DNA of 64,000 nt. Origin: Amyloporia xantha (lineage: Eukaryota > Basidiomycota > Agaricomycetes > Polyporales > Adustoporiaceae). Position numbers and translations under genes: made by a program. The stretch spans positions 992,001-1,056,000 of the forward strand of contig JAYKKR010000003.1 in assembly GCA_036971615.1 (NCBI GenBank), given 5' to 3'. Numbering within the stretch: the stretch's first letter is position 1; each line of letters opens with the position of its first letter. Below the pieces are notes generated by a model. That model ran no database searches and had not been told where the DNA came from. It was given only the letters and a program-made list of their open reading frames with translations. This document shows, piece by piece, positions 1 through 11,480 of this stretch.

Positions 1-298
1 ACGAATGCGTCTGCCCAAGATTTGAATGACATCGTGAGTCATCCCACTGGGTGGCGACCCAAATACCGATGCTGAGCTGCAGTCATAGCCTGCACTCAAG
101 TTGCTTGACTTCTTCGACAGTCTGGTCCAAGTGGAGGAGCAAGGGCAGTCAACGGAGGTCGAGCTAGCTGGATTCCCGTTATTCGAGACGGCGAACGCTA
201 AGAAGGCCAGCACGACACTGCGGCATGCCACCTGTCTAGGTCGAGATGATGTTGAGGGGTGGATGCGGTTCTGGAGAAGCAACCATTTTATTCGTTAA
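1..298 (+). CDS. NRPS-like A-T-R reductase, 3' end only
   Basis: This is the last part of an adenylation-thiolation-reductase gene that begins left of the window. Two exons are visible, 1-33 and 89-298, joined by a GTGAGT...TCATAG intron (34-88). The final exon encodes 70 codons ending in FWRSNHFIR and TAA. The assignment rests on near-identity, in inverted orientation, to the 3' end of the complete gene at 11205-15153, which carries recognisable AMP-binding, carrier and reductase motifs. The stretch seen here is only the extreme C-terminus of the reductase domain and holds no catalytic motif. It keeps a Trp codon (260-262) where the other copy has a stop. It converges on a P450 relic, mirroring the arrangement at 11 kb. 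Confidence 0.8.
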
Positions 299-411
299 AT
301 GGTAAGCAGTCGAAAAAGTGTATCTTAGCATGAGGTCATTCATTTGTAGGCGGTATAGCAGGCGCTCCAAACATTGTACATATTAGACATCGACAAATAT
401 CGATCCACGGC

Positions 412-745
412 TCAAATACACTGGCAGTCGCAAAATAAGAAACCGATGTGAACATGTAAGCGTTTCATCCCGCTAGCAGCGGTGGTCCTAATGAAACAAA
501 AAATATCAACTGAGCGAGGAACTATGTTACATTCGACGCGACCTGGATTGCTAGAGAGTCGAGATTGATGTCTGCTATGATCTTCCAGGTAGACAGCAGG
601 ACTCTCCGCCAGCCTAATACTCCCTGCAGAATACCCGACCTGTATATTGATGGATGAACCATCGGGCCCTGGGGCCTTAGGAATGTTCAAAGCTAGGAAT
701 ACTAGAATGCTACCACTATGACTGAATTCCCTCCATGTAACGCAT
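412..745 (-). pseudogene. Cytochrome P450 3' end relic
   Basis: The minus strand encodes a decayed counterpart of the last two exons of the P450 at 8876-11028. Recognisable pieces are a GPDG...YSAGSI segment and a PRSVD...AASGM segment, in the same order as in the intact gene. The heme-loop cysteine context is disrupted (CVTW instead of CPGQ), the former intron is read through, and the intact stop position is lost. Nothing resembling the upstream P450 exons is found beyond about 750, where sequence near the next gene begins. It is a truncated, non-functional fragment left by the inverted duplication. Confidence 0.7.
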
Positions 746-966
746 GTACCGGTAGGTTTACATTCCTCGCCCAAGGACACTAATTCCATATGAGATATGA
801 CAGCAGCCTAGATATAAACTCAAGGATACACTGAACTTGTCTTCGAACCAGAAGTAGTTCCGTTCGGAGCATAAGGCTAGTGTTCAAAGGTAGACGTATG
901 GCCAGCAAGACGAAGCACAAATAATAATAAGTAGACTCAATGAATGTCACGCCCAAGAAGTAAGTG

Positions 967-2493
967 TCACTTCTCAACATCATCTTCCAAATTATCAGCG
1001 TACTCCTGTGATGCCATGGCCAGAGATATTTCCGCATCCTGGTAACGGCGCCAAATCTTGGCGAGACGCATCGGAGTCACCTCACACATACCCGACTGAA
1101 GGAACGGGGGTTCTCCGTCATCTCCCGGATCACGATCCATCAGGCTCGTTCCATGCTCCTCACGGGGATTCCATGCTATGAACGTATTGGCCATAGAAAT
1201 AATTTTGATGCCATAGCGGGCCAGGTAAAAGTGGCCTCCGGCCTTTCTCCCCTTCTGGCGACCTGTAGTCCACGAAAATGCAAACCGATGTGGCTGGTTC
1301 TCCTTATGAATCGCTCTGATAATGTGAAATTGATATGAGAACTCATGGGCGGATTCTGGGAAACACGTACCTGGCATAGTTGCCTCCGAGAACCCCCGCG
1401 GGAGGAGCAAGCTCCTCGTCATCGAACTCGATCAGCTCAGTCCCTTTCTGAAGCATATATTTTCCTGTCGGCTTGCCAGTCTTCTGGTTATAATCCATCC
1501 TACACATGTTGTTCGACTTCAGGTAGTCGTCAAAGTCATCCAGCATCTCGGCGGGCATGCGGGCCCTGACCATGTTCCAAAAAAGGGCAAATACGGAACT
1601 CGATGTGAAGTCTTTCGAGCGTATGAATTCTGGTGTATGCTTTTTTGAAAGAAGGTTACGAGCCCAGTCGAACTGAGGCTGGCTGCGGGAACCAGCGGTA
1701 TAGCCAACGGTGACCAACTTGCCAGGGTCGCCTTTCTACAGGGCGCAGCTCAGCACCCGCGGCGTTTATAAAATGAGTGGGACTCACCCGCACGGACTTC
1801 TTCAACCCAATCACATCCTCCACAACACCATTTGCCCAACTGAGGATCTCCTCATCCTCACAGAAATTCCGGATCACGACTGCTACTATTTCTCCTGTGT
1901 GGGCATCACGGATTGTCACACTGTCATCCTCACCAATAATATGTGAAAGACGAGACACGTCCTCGTGGTGCAGGGGGAGGCGAGGTTGCCGCTTGTCAGG
2001 TTGCGCGCCTTCCTCGATGTGTCTCCTCCACCGTCTCTCGATTGTTTTTGACTCGTAAACCCAATGCTTATAAGGAGGGTAAGCCTGCTTGAGGGGAGAC
2101 ACATGAATCTCGCGAGTTGTTTTCTTCAGGAACTCCACCTTCTGTTCGTTGGACCATCGTTGCAGCCTCAGTGTTCTGACCATATCACGATGCCGCAAGC
2201 GCCTCTTGTCGTAGCCATCTTTACGCTCTTCCATGGCAGTGTGTATTGCACTTCCAGGACTGTTGCATGCATCTCCGCACCAACCCAGGAATTCAGCAAA
2301 TATATCGCCAAATTGTACAGCGCTTTTCCAGAGTTGCGAAGTGCCGAGAGAGTATTTCAACGAAGTCGGCGCGGGGGCGTGGATCTGCTGAGCGGGCCAG
2401 AAGCGAAAGAGCAACCTTATCGGTAGAGATTCTAGCTGAAAGATCGGAGAGCACACGCTTCCTCTCAAGTGTCTGCTGGCGTCGAGAAAGCAT
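967..2493 (-). CDS. Agaricomycete-expanded protein with dioxygenase-like C-terminus
   Basis: Four exons (2493-2319, 2272-1788, 1735-1371, 1315-967) join in frame to a 457-residue protein. The first intron is the least certain. The N-terminal third is basic and predicted helical (MLSRRQQTLERKR, EERKDGYDKRRLRHR). The C-terminal half has the order APPAGV, NYARAIHKENQPH, FSWTTGR, GGHFYL, then WNPREEHGTSL. A glycine-rich strand followed by an HGT motif fits a double-stranded beta-helix fold of the 2OG-Fe(II) type, as in the large fungal TET/JBP-like expansions. From memory this architecture is common among uncharacterised agaricomycete proteins, but I cannot confirm the family. The exact iron ligands are not established. 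No stop or frameshift is seen, so the gene looks intact inside the inverted duplication. Confidence 0.6.
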
Positions 2494-3127
2494 AATCGTT
2501 ATATTGGCGAGGAGTCAACTAGTCAAGGACCGCGTGCATTATTCTGAGGCGCGCTTGTAGCCGCCCGCGCGACGCGATCACATGATCCACGTCGTCGGAC
2601 TTCCCAATTATTCAGAAGTTATGTAACGCGAATATCTCTTCCGTTTTTCTCTTCTCTTCATCACTATATACTTCAATCTTGCGTTTCTATCTCGCTGATC
2701 TGAAACTATTTTCTGCTTTCTGAAACGCAAATGTTCTCTGACTATTAATATTTCTAGCTAAGACTCAGATTGCTTGAAAAGTCTGAACTTGGCCCAACGG
2801 TAGCGCCGCTAGGAGATCCTCCAGAAATACGATACAATGCAAGTGTGGGTTTCCATCCGGTCATGGATGACACATATCATTGGTCGTGCTTCGCACCGCT
2901 GACTCTGGTTCCAATCACACACGATAAAATAGCCCATATCATTGTCAGGACTTACAAAGTGAAGTATACGGACACCTCCCCGCCACCCGGGTACGTATAC
3001 AGATTTATGAAGATGAAATTGTGGAAAGGAATTATTTTCCTGTATATATCGCCCGTCGATTTCATAAATCGCACCAGGATCACCCACAACCACCTCCGCG
3101 CAGAGCGTCCTCGGCACATAGGGCGTA
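2494..3127. other. Intergenic; upstream of 967-2493 gene
   Basis: This stretch lies between the dioxygenase-like gene start and the DOPA dioxygenase stop. It is AT-rich at 2620-2760 with pyrimidine tracts, as expected of a fungal promoter. A 102-codon minus-strand frame (2809-3117) is open but matches nothing I recognise, and I do not call it. Confidence 0.4.
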
Positions 3128-3869
3128 TCAGAATGATTTGGCTACCCCTGGCGGCAGGTCGTCCATGGAGAGGGGCCACGGCGTCCCCATCCACGACATG
3201 TATCGCGTATGATCATTGGATGAGTCGTCGGTATTGGGGTGGACGAGGACCCTATCGACAAGGACCGTTTGAGTCAATAGGGTCCGGGAAGTCATAGCAC
3301 AGTAACGTACGAGAGGGGACCACGATGCACGGTGAGCCAGGAGAAGAATGCGCCTGTCTGGTGCGGAGTGAAGGTGTCCACCTCGAACTGGGCGACGGGG
3401 TGAGGACCTATATTCGCATGTCATAAAGAGGCCGGGGGCAACATGCGACCGTGAAAGTGTCTTACCAAATGGCTGTTCGTGTATGTTGTTGATGGGAAGC
3501 TGATCGGCGACAACCGTTCTCAGTTAATGTTCAAGTCATGTTAAGCACGGTAAGCTATACCCACCTCCGGGAACTCTCTCCTTATACGCTCGTGCAGCTC
3601 CTTCGCATACTTCGATTCTGCCTCGCTGTGCTGCATATAGTAGACTGAGCAATGTCGGATATTTCAGTCATGCGGTAGATCTGATATAATGTTTGTCGCT
3701 CACCGTGGAAGTCAAACCCATTGTTGGATTGTCTGATAGGCTCCAGAAACCTTTCGTAAGCAACCGATTGAGGTCCAGGCGGATTGTACAAGGTCCTCCC
3801 ATCCGGGTTGAGCGTGGTGGGAAGAGGCTCCGCGTTTTCAAACCCCGCCAAAGGAGACTTGTATGCCAT
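3128..3869 (-). CDS. DOPA 4,5-dioxygenase family protein
   Basis: Five exons (3869-3704, 3644-3565, 3499-3466, 3407-3311, 3251-3128) splice with GT-AG introns and correct phases into a 166-residue protein, the usual length for this family. Landmarks are GFENAEPLPTTLNPDG near the start, FDFHVYY with a candidate metal-binding His, SKYAKELHERIRREFPE, FGPHPVAQFEV, WLTVHRGPLSVLVHPNT and DHTRYMSWMGTPWPL. Family members are extradiol dioxygenases: the Amanita enzyme opens the catechol ring of DOPA to give betalamic acid and muscaflavin precursors. Most fungal homologues have unknown substrates, so the reaction here is inferred only as aromatic-ring or extradiol cleavage. The start at 3869 is in line with homologues. 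It is probably cytosolic, as no signal peptide is seen. A broken second copy lies about 1.6 kb away. Confidence 0.9.
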
Positions 3870-5470
3870 GATCCCGATATCGTTGCAGGTTGTAACAATC
3901 GAGTATAGGGACGTCCAACGAGTCTCCCGCAGTCTTTATACTGACTGGCCAGCGACAGAGTTATGTCATTCGGTCCTCAGGATGGTTGGATGACGACTCC
4001 CTCCGGCAGCGAGCTTTGCAGCTCTGTGGAAGGCTTGCTGCGGGCCTGCGGAACGGAAGTTCTTCAGCTCCGTGTATGGCTTCCTTCGCCGGCGTCTGGG
4101 TTAGTTCCTGATGACTCACTTCGGCGTATAGGAAATGCGCAGCAGGTAGCGTCAGGGTGGTCAAGGATATCTGTCGAAAGTGTACTGAATGGAGACATGG
4201 GAGACATTGCGCCTGGACATGTGAGGGGAATAGCATATTGAGTTATGTCAGCCCTTGGAATACGTGCAAGGCTCTCTGTGAAGCGGGAGCTATATACACC
4301 TGCTTCTCATTGGTTGATAAATAGGGTGCGACGCGTGTATTGGAGCTGCAGATCAGAACATTAGTCTCAAGTCAATCATCGGGCCCGCCACAGTACAGTT
4401 CATGCCTCATAGGCTGGGGTATGATTCTGCGCGCGACGACACATACTTGTAGTAGTGAAAGTACGGCATACACGGACTTCCCGAGTACATATCAGCGACG
4501 CACGCTCATACAGCAGAGCCAGCACGTACCTCTAGAGTTCTACCGGAATATTGCGAGCAAATATGAACCGTGGGCAAGGGCTTCAGAAGAATGTTCCTTG
4601 AAGAGCGCATACATGAAGACTGAATAGTTTCATGACCATGAACTACTTTAGGTATCTGAATCAATTCGGCCGAAGAAGCCAGCGTCAAAAGCCACCGACA
4701 TGCAGATCAATGCCGTCGGTCAGTCGCGGGCTCACAAATGTCAGTGAGCATGACAGTAATCCTGATCGAGTTTATACAGAATGAGAAAGTCTGAGCTGGC
4801 TGTGGGAACGCGACGCACTCAGTTGCGTCATGTCGACACACTCGTGCAGGCCCTGCAATGCAGAATCAGGAACGCAGACCAAATGTTTGACAGTTCCCCA
4901 TGTCACTGGACAGATGTTCGTGATACTCAGTCATTCCGCAGTCGACTACGGAGTCTTGCGCAGTATGCCTGTTTCACAGCCCGCTTCGTTTGCATACGAC
5001 TAGGACGCTGCGCACCATGATAACTGCTAGCCTCAACCTATGTGTAAGCCGTATCAGTTACAAGGCCTTCTCGCGCATTGAGGCAAGGAAGTACCTTGTC
5101 GGTGTTCCGAATTGCTTGTGACCTTGTACTTGTCAGGCGAGGCATACACGAGCGCAGGCCCCCGACTCAGATATCGGAAGAGCTGTATGGGAAACGGTCT
5201 CAGACAATCCTAGATGCTGAGATGAAGATCGAGAAATTAAGTTGAATTTGATGCAGAAAAGTAGCAGTCAAAAATCTCGTGAGTGAGGCACCATCTGGCA
5301 TCTACGCACGCAGCCTGGCGTGTCGGCGGTGTCGCAAGGGCTGGCTACAGGCTGATCAGCGGAGAACTGAAGTGAAGGCAAAAAAGAGAGCACGTAATCC
5401 ATACATACGACAAGGGAAAGCAGCGTACACGGGAGGAAACGAAAGACATAGCAGAGAACTATGATCGTGT
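3870..5470. other. No supported gene
   Basis: Only short unconvincing frames occur here. A TATA-like stretch (about 4290-4325) could be promoter debris. The region lies upstream of the DOPA dioxygenase gene and carries no recognisable domain on either strand. Confidence 0.4.
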
Positions 5471-5652
5471 TCAGACCGTACTTAACGGGGCCTCGGCTTC
5501 ACTCTCAGTCAACAAGGGATATGGTCTGCCCATCCACGACATCAGTTCCGTATGATCCTACAAAGCATTGCCAGTATTGGGATGTATGAGCCGCTTTCAG
5601 AGTTGATTGTTGTAGGCAGGGGTTCCGCATTTTCGTAGCCTTGTAGGGGCAT
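5471..5652 (-). pseudogene. Internally deleted DOPA dioxygenase relic
   Basis: The minus strand begins GIMPLQGYENAEPLPTT, matching exon 1 of the gene at 3128-3869. It then jumps directly to an exon-5-like segment, IHPNTGNAL, a TAG codon, then DHTELMSWMGRPYPL. Exons 2-4, which hold most of the catalytic core, are absent and the two ends lie in different frames. The TAG sits where other family members have Arg before DHT. The relic resembles the family consensus (HPNTGNA) at places where the intact neighbour differs, so it may derive from a paralogue and not from a simple recent copy. It cannot be functional. Confidence 0.7.
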
Positions 5653-5893
5653 GATTCCCAAGTCATGATGTCGCGAGATGCCAGTTGCAATCAGGTTAAA
5701 GCAATACCTCAGGAGATATAATTTGTAGTCGTCAGAAAGCAGGTACATTCTTGTTTACGATCTGCTTGCGATTGCTTGCAAAGTATATGTCGTTAGTTGG
5801 CGAGAATGGTGCTCGTATGCACCGACGGCAAGAGGGGTGCGTTTACAAAATTTTCGACACGGACCTCTCAAAATCCGAGGACCCCGGAAACTT

Positions 5894-5917
5894 GGGGGGG
5901 GTATATACACCCCCCCC
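5894..5917. repeat. G8/C8 perfect hairpin
   Basis: Eight G (5894-5901) and eight C (5910-5917) flank an 8-nt TATATACA loop. The arms can form a very stable stem, or the G run can join other structures. It lies in gene-free DNA. Confidence 0.6.
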
Positions 5918-6131
5918 GTTTTAGGCTATGCCGAGACGGCAAGTAAACGAAGCTATACCAATTTCGGAGAACGGTGGACAAAAGGTGCGATGTATTGAGG
6001 TGTATTCAATGTCCGTTATGTATCCGTCCGACTAGCTATATACAATATACGTACTACAGTATCTATTATAAATGAATACACTGTATACTAGATCACAAAT
6101 CAATTGAAAGGGTAACCGACATCAAGTTCAA

Positions 6132-6600
6132 TTACCTCGAGTCGATCGATACTAAGGTGGGGCAATTTCGACGGTCGCGTTGTAACTCTTGAGATAGTCG
6201 TCGTGTACCTCGTGGATGATCGGCCGCAGGCTCGCAGGCTGTGGCTTGGAGAGATGATCCGGCGAAAGAAGGGTGTGGAACGGGGATGTGATCGTGCGGT
6301 ATTCCCAAACGTGCTTCCTCAGGTGTAATATGCATCGCGTCGAGTAACGAAGCAGGAAGGGGAGCACCAACCTCTATTCCATCTACCGAATAACCAGAGT
6401 GGACTAGACGTATATGCTCGGGCATATTGTACTTCCAGATCGCCGTAGTCATCTTGCTGACTGTGCCACTGTCAATGCGCGTATCTGGGAGGCAGAGCCT
6501 GAGGGACAGACGCGTACCGCGGACGGACATCACGTGCCTCGCCGCGCGTGTACAAGCTTCGTCTTTCTCAAATATCATGCCATGGCGTTGGTCTTTCTCC
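6132..6600 (-). pseudogene. Decayed C2H2-like zinc-finger gene fragment
   Basis: The minus strand has a coherent block CLPDT...MTTAIWKYNMPEHI, then RLVHSGYSVDG, then PLPASLLDAMHITPEEARLGIP. It resembles a C-terminal segment of unclassified agaricomycete proteins in which a Cys pair is followed by W-Y-N-M-x-E-H and a second His, suggesting a degenerate zinc finger. Only one of the expected cysteines is visible. Upstream I find no start or splice pattern giving a continuous protein, and the 3' part reads better in another frame. I treat it as a broken gene; the family is unproven. Confidence 0.3.
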
Positions 6601-6759
6601 TTTCTTTCGTTTGGATAAGCAAAGGACGTACATGTGCGCGTACTCGTGTATAAACTGCACGTATATATGTTGTCATTGTGATAATTCAGGAAAACCTCGC
6701 GCAAACCGCGAAAGTGGCTGAAAATGGCCCCCGTACACCCGCCCCCTACACACCACAAA

Positions 6760-8875
6760 GTGAGGTCCGTGTCCCCGATTCAGATCTTGCCCCCCTCTTG
6801 ACCGACGGCAGTGTACTGTGTCGGAGAAATTAGAGTCAGTCTGAGCCCGAGTCACGTGAACACGACGCGTCAAGTCGCGTCTTACCATCTTTACGTGGCA
6901 CCGTAATTCAGTCTCACCTCTCACAATGCCCAAGCTGAGGATTCTTTCATGGGGAGAAGCAGTGATTTAAACCTGAATGCGCGCTAACGGCTCCACTTGC
7001 TGAGCTGGAGACGTGTGATTAAGATGTGATATGGACTTCGGAACTGGCAGTATTGCGTGGAGTGTGGTGGGACAAAGAGCACTGAAAGGTAAGTGCACCG
7101 ATATACGTCAATTCTCTCTTGCCAAAAATAAAAGTTATATTAAGGCTGGCTCCTTACATATATACTGAGCAGGGAATCTCCTATCCTTTTCCCGATGCTC
7201 AGTCAGCCAGCCGCACCCTTACCGTTACAATATACTGGAGACAGCAGTCAGCTGGGTCTGCTTGCATGCAACACTGTACGCTTCCATCGCATGCGAACAG
7301 GAGACTGACACGATTTTAAGAGGACAGGATTTTGCATTACGGAGTTCTTCACCAGTATTGTGCATAAAATGAGCAGGAGGCGTGCTGCTCTCGCCTGATG
7401 CTCGCAGTGCAGTTCTTTTTCTTTTATTTATTTATCTGTCATGACACCAGAGCTCTCCTGTCTCGGCGTCTCTGAAGCTTTTGATGGCTGATTCGTCTGC
7501 CTGGTTGCCTCACCCAGCAAGCATGTCATGTCCCCGCATCTGAGCATGAGATCAGAACTAGCTCGGTCAGCTCTATCTCCTCGGCGTATCAGCGTCAATG
7601 TGGCTCAGGTATCGATGGGTACCTCGCATCCGCAGCAGTCACAGATAATATATTCAGATGCCCCTCATGTTCTACGATCCTTCACACGATGCGTCCACCT
7701 GCTAATTTGGCACCGTGGCGTTGATGCGGATAGACTATACAGGCGCTAATTCTTCGATGGAAGTCTCGGTGAAGCGGTAAGCCGGTGATAGGTGAGAAGC
7801 TACGGTATGGGCACGCAGGCAGCACCTCAGTTGTGTGCACACCGCGGAAAGGTGGATTTCAAGGTATAGACATTCAGCAGTAGCTGGAGGAAGGTAGAGA
7901 TTGTGACAAATGCGGTGGCTTTTGCAGGCTTGTACGTGTCAACAGCGTCCATTGACCCGCAGTCGAGCTCAAACGCTCAGGCCTCAGCTCTCGTCCACGG
8001 CTTCATCCGGAGGAGAAGGATGGCTTCCATCTCAGCATGTCAATCAATTCTTCGAAAGGGCCATGATGTGAGCAACGAGCGCCTCTGTCACTATCAGAAT
8101 CACTTGACTGAATCGGAAATGGAAGACCTAACATTCGACTGATGTAGGAGGACAGCATTCGTCTCGCTCGGGCACATTGAATATTCTTGAATACTATCTC
8201 GAAAATCTCGCGTTCCTCTGCTTCGCAGTTGCCGTTTGTGAGATCGACAGCTTGTTTGGCATCTGTATAGTTCTTCCGATGATGCACCGCCTTGATAGGC
8301 TTAACCAATACACCCATAGGCACATGCTGGTGAGCAAGGTGCGATGGCAGCGTGCTGGATCCGGAGGGCGTTAGAAGATGCGCACGAGCGCTTCATTCTA
8401 CCGTGGGTACGAATGCACTTTTGGAAGTGATGTCGCTGATCTAGACTGTTTCTTGGGTCCTTTTGTTTCATCCAGTCGTTTGCTATCTGGACTACTCGCC
8501 CATCTTATTAAATTCGCATTTGGAACAGTCCCGGTCTGAACAATTGTCAGCGCTGATTCTTCATCAAGGAATCTTCAAGTAAATGTCCCTGACATGTTCC
8601 CATGGACATTGAGGCTCGTCTCCAGACTCTGTGATATCATCAGATGATTCGTGCAAGACGCTCTCACAGCCGCCATCTAAGTTATAACGTCCGGTATATT
8701 TGCTAGTGTTGTACAACGTCCGATCCGACTCGGTGCTGATGCTCAAGTCTAACTTCTAGGGACGACTCGCATTCTGAGTCAAGTGTATCTGATTGATACG
8801 TGTTCTGCCACTGAGTCGGGACTCCTGGCGTCGACGCTATTTAGCCACGCCGACAGCGAACGCGTTTCTTCGAAA
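6760..8875. other. No supported gene; upstream region of P450
   Basis: Both strands contain only short frames without recognisable motifs. A 106-codon minus-strand frame (8003-8323) is open but not persuasive. The last few hundred bases before 8876 should hold the P450 promoter, but no clear element was identified. Confidence 0.4.
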
Positions 8876-11028
8876 ATGTATCTTGTCTACTCATATTCTG
8901 GTCTCTGCGGCTTGCTTGGTCTCGCTCTTGTCTATGTATTGGGTAGACGACGGACTCGGCTACCTCTGCCTCCTGGTCCTCCGACGTTGCCTATACTTGG
9001 AAATGCGCTGCAGATGCCCTCTGATCGAGAGTGGCTTCGATTCGCCGACTGGGCTAAGACATATGGTAAGCGATAGGCAGCAATGTAGGCGAAATTGAAG
9101 TCCAGATACGGTGGCGTAATGTCTTCACTAGGAAAAATCGTGCATCTCTCTGTCTTCGGTAGCTCCATCATCCTTTTGAACAAGCCTGACACTATTTCCG
9201 AATTACTCGAGAAAAGGAGCGCTATTTACTCGGATAGGCCTACATTCCCCATGGCCGGTGAAATGTGATCAGATCCCCACGCATCTCCATTCCTGTGACT
9301 ATTCTAACCAATGCGATAGAGTTGGTTACAACCAGTATATCGTGCTAGAACGATATGGCAATCGTCTTAGGGAGGGCCGCAAAGTCATTTTGAGCAACAT
9401 AAATGCTCGTAGACTGCATGAGATACAGCAAGTACAGAAATCTAAAGCTATTCAACTACTCTCGAAGTTACTCGACTCGCCCTCTCGTTTTCGCCAGCAC
9501 GTGCGCTGGTGAGTGACATTTATCCATTCAAATACACATCTTCACGACATCATATGTACATTGTAGGTATGTCGCAGCCGTCGTTTTCCAGATATCTCAT
9601 GGCCATCATGTAGAGGATTTCGAAGACCCCTTCGTGCAGATCGCTGAGGAGGCCAGTCATGACTTCTCCCTGTTGGCCAGACCTGGAGCGTTTCTTGTCG
9701 ACAGTCTTCCTTTTTGTGAGTTGATTACCTATTACGTTGCAATGATGTTCTTACTCGAGGGTCCATCAGTACGCCACATTCCTGACTGGGTTCCGGGTGT
9801 CGGTTTCAAGGTTCTAGCGAAAGAAAGCCAGAGGCTTTTACATAGACTTCGTGACGAGCCATACAACCACGTGAAACGACAAGTTGTCAGTCGACTATCA
9901 ATCACATACTGCTACACACTGATAACACATAATAACTCAGACTGAGGGCACCGCGTTGCCATCGATCACAGCATCTGTAATAGCAAACAACAGCAAGCCT
10001 ACATGGGAAGAGGAAAATGTACAGAAAACAGCGACTAGTATACTCTATGCTGGTGCGAGGTTATACATTCATCGATGCTGAAACCCAGCTGAATATCTTC
10101 TGTGAAGCCGGAGCTGATACTGTGAGTTGACATATGTTATTTCGGGGTAAATAGTATAATTGATCTTGAATTAGACGACGTCGGCTGTCGCCTCCTTTCT
10201 CCTCATAATGGCTTTATACCCAGAAGTTCAGCGCAAGGCCCAAGCGGAGCTTGATTCATTTGTGGAATCAGGTCGCCTGCCGACATTCACCGACCGCCCC
10301 AAGCTACCGTACGTAGAAGCCTTGATGAAAGAAGTATATCGCTGGAATCCTGTATCACCCTTGGGTGAGGACGTCCAAATCCAAATTTGTGTGAGACTCA
10401 CCCTATCTGAGCTTAGCTTTGCCACACAGAGTGATGCAGGACGATATTTATGAGGGATATCACATTCCTGCAGGCTCCACCGTTATAGCCAACAGCTGGT
10501 ATGTACCTACGCTACATCTCAATCCGCATGTCAGTTTATCTAGACCTTTGCATGGGTAGGGCTGTGTTGCATGACTCATCACTCTACCCAAACCCGTTCG
10601 AAGTCATACCTGAGCGTTACTTCGAACAGGATTCAAACCTGAATCCTGATCCTCGCTCCTTTGCGTTTGGCTATGGACGACGGTGAGCTCGTGTTCAGTG
10701 CAGCCCTTGATGACGGCTGATAAATGGCTGCACCAGTGTCTGTCCAGGGCAACTGCTTGCGGACAATTCGTTGTTCATAGTCATGGTGATGGTACTCACA
10801 ACTATGAACATTACCAATGCCGCAGGTCCCGATGGTTTACCCGTCAATATTAAAGTCGAATATTCTGCAGGAAGCATCAGGTCAGTAGAGAGTTCCACTA
10901 ACTCTCAGAGATTATAGTTGACATCGATCTCCAGCCACCCTGGGCCTTTCGAGTGTTACATCGCCCCTCGCTCAGTGGATGCTGCTCGCCTCATTAAGAC
11001 CGCAGCTGCTAGCGGGATGAGTCGCTAA
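8876..11028 (+). CDS. Cytochrome P450 monooxygenase
   Basis: Twelve exons (8876-9065, 9132-9264, 9320-9508, 9567-9715, 9770-9885, 9941-10052, 10108-10121, 10175-10364, 10417-10498, 10560-10682, 10737-10880, 10935-11028) join in phase to 511 residues, normal for a fungal P450. One exon is only 14 nt. An N-terminal membrane anchor (about residues 8-22) is followed by the LPLPPGP hinge, AGADTTTS in helix I (about 298-305), the KEVYR ExxR motif (about 354-357), PERY, and the heme loop FGYGRRVCPGQ with Cys about 435. It should be an ER-bound heme-thiolate oxidase using a P450 reductase. The sequence resembles the agaricomycete group often labelled O-methylsterigmatocystin oxidoreductase-like, but the substrate is unknown. 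It converges on the NRPS-like reductase (stop codons 176 nt apart), and a broken copy of the same pair lies at 1-745. Confidence 0.95.
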
Positions 11029-11480
11029 TACGTTATTATCGGTGTCTTGTTCTGCGACTATTCCAGCTGTGGGTAAACATCTAGAATATACCGTGTTTGT
11101 ACCGTCTGCTATATCACTTACAAATGGATGACCTCATGCTAAGATATACTTTGTCGACTGCTTACCGTTTAACGAATAAAATGGTTGCTTCTCCAGAACC
11201 GCATCTACCCCTCAACATCATCTCGACCTAGACAGGTGGCATGCCGCAGTGTCGTGCTGGCCTTCTCAGCCTTCGCCGTCTCGAACAACGGGAATCCCGC
11301 TAGCTCGACCTCCGTTGACTGCCCTTGCTCCTCCACTTGGACCAGACTGTCGAAGAAGTCAAGCAACTTGAGTGCAGGCTATGATTGCAGCTCAGCATCG
11401 GAATTTGGGTCGCCACCCAGTGGGATGACTCACGATATCATTCAAATCTTGGGCAGACGCATTCGTGCCGGCATCCTTCA
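10740..11480. repeat. Right arm of the large inverted duplication
   Basis: This covers the last P450 exons, the convergent 3' intergenic spacer and the last exons of the NRPS-like gene. It is the reverse complement of about 1-745. Within the reductase exon the arms differ at a few bases, including the one that makes the premature stop at 11205-11207. Confidence 0.75.

Larger units (their letters stand above)
1..745. repeat. Left arm of a large inverted duplication
   Basis: The stretch from 1 to about 745 matches the reverse complement of about 10740-11480. Identity is very high over the reductase 3' exons (1-298), including the intron. It is weaker through the 3' intergenic part and weakest over the P450 tail. 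The two arms are separated by about 10 kb. Limits were judged by eye. Confidence 0.75.
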
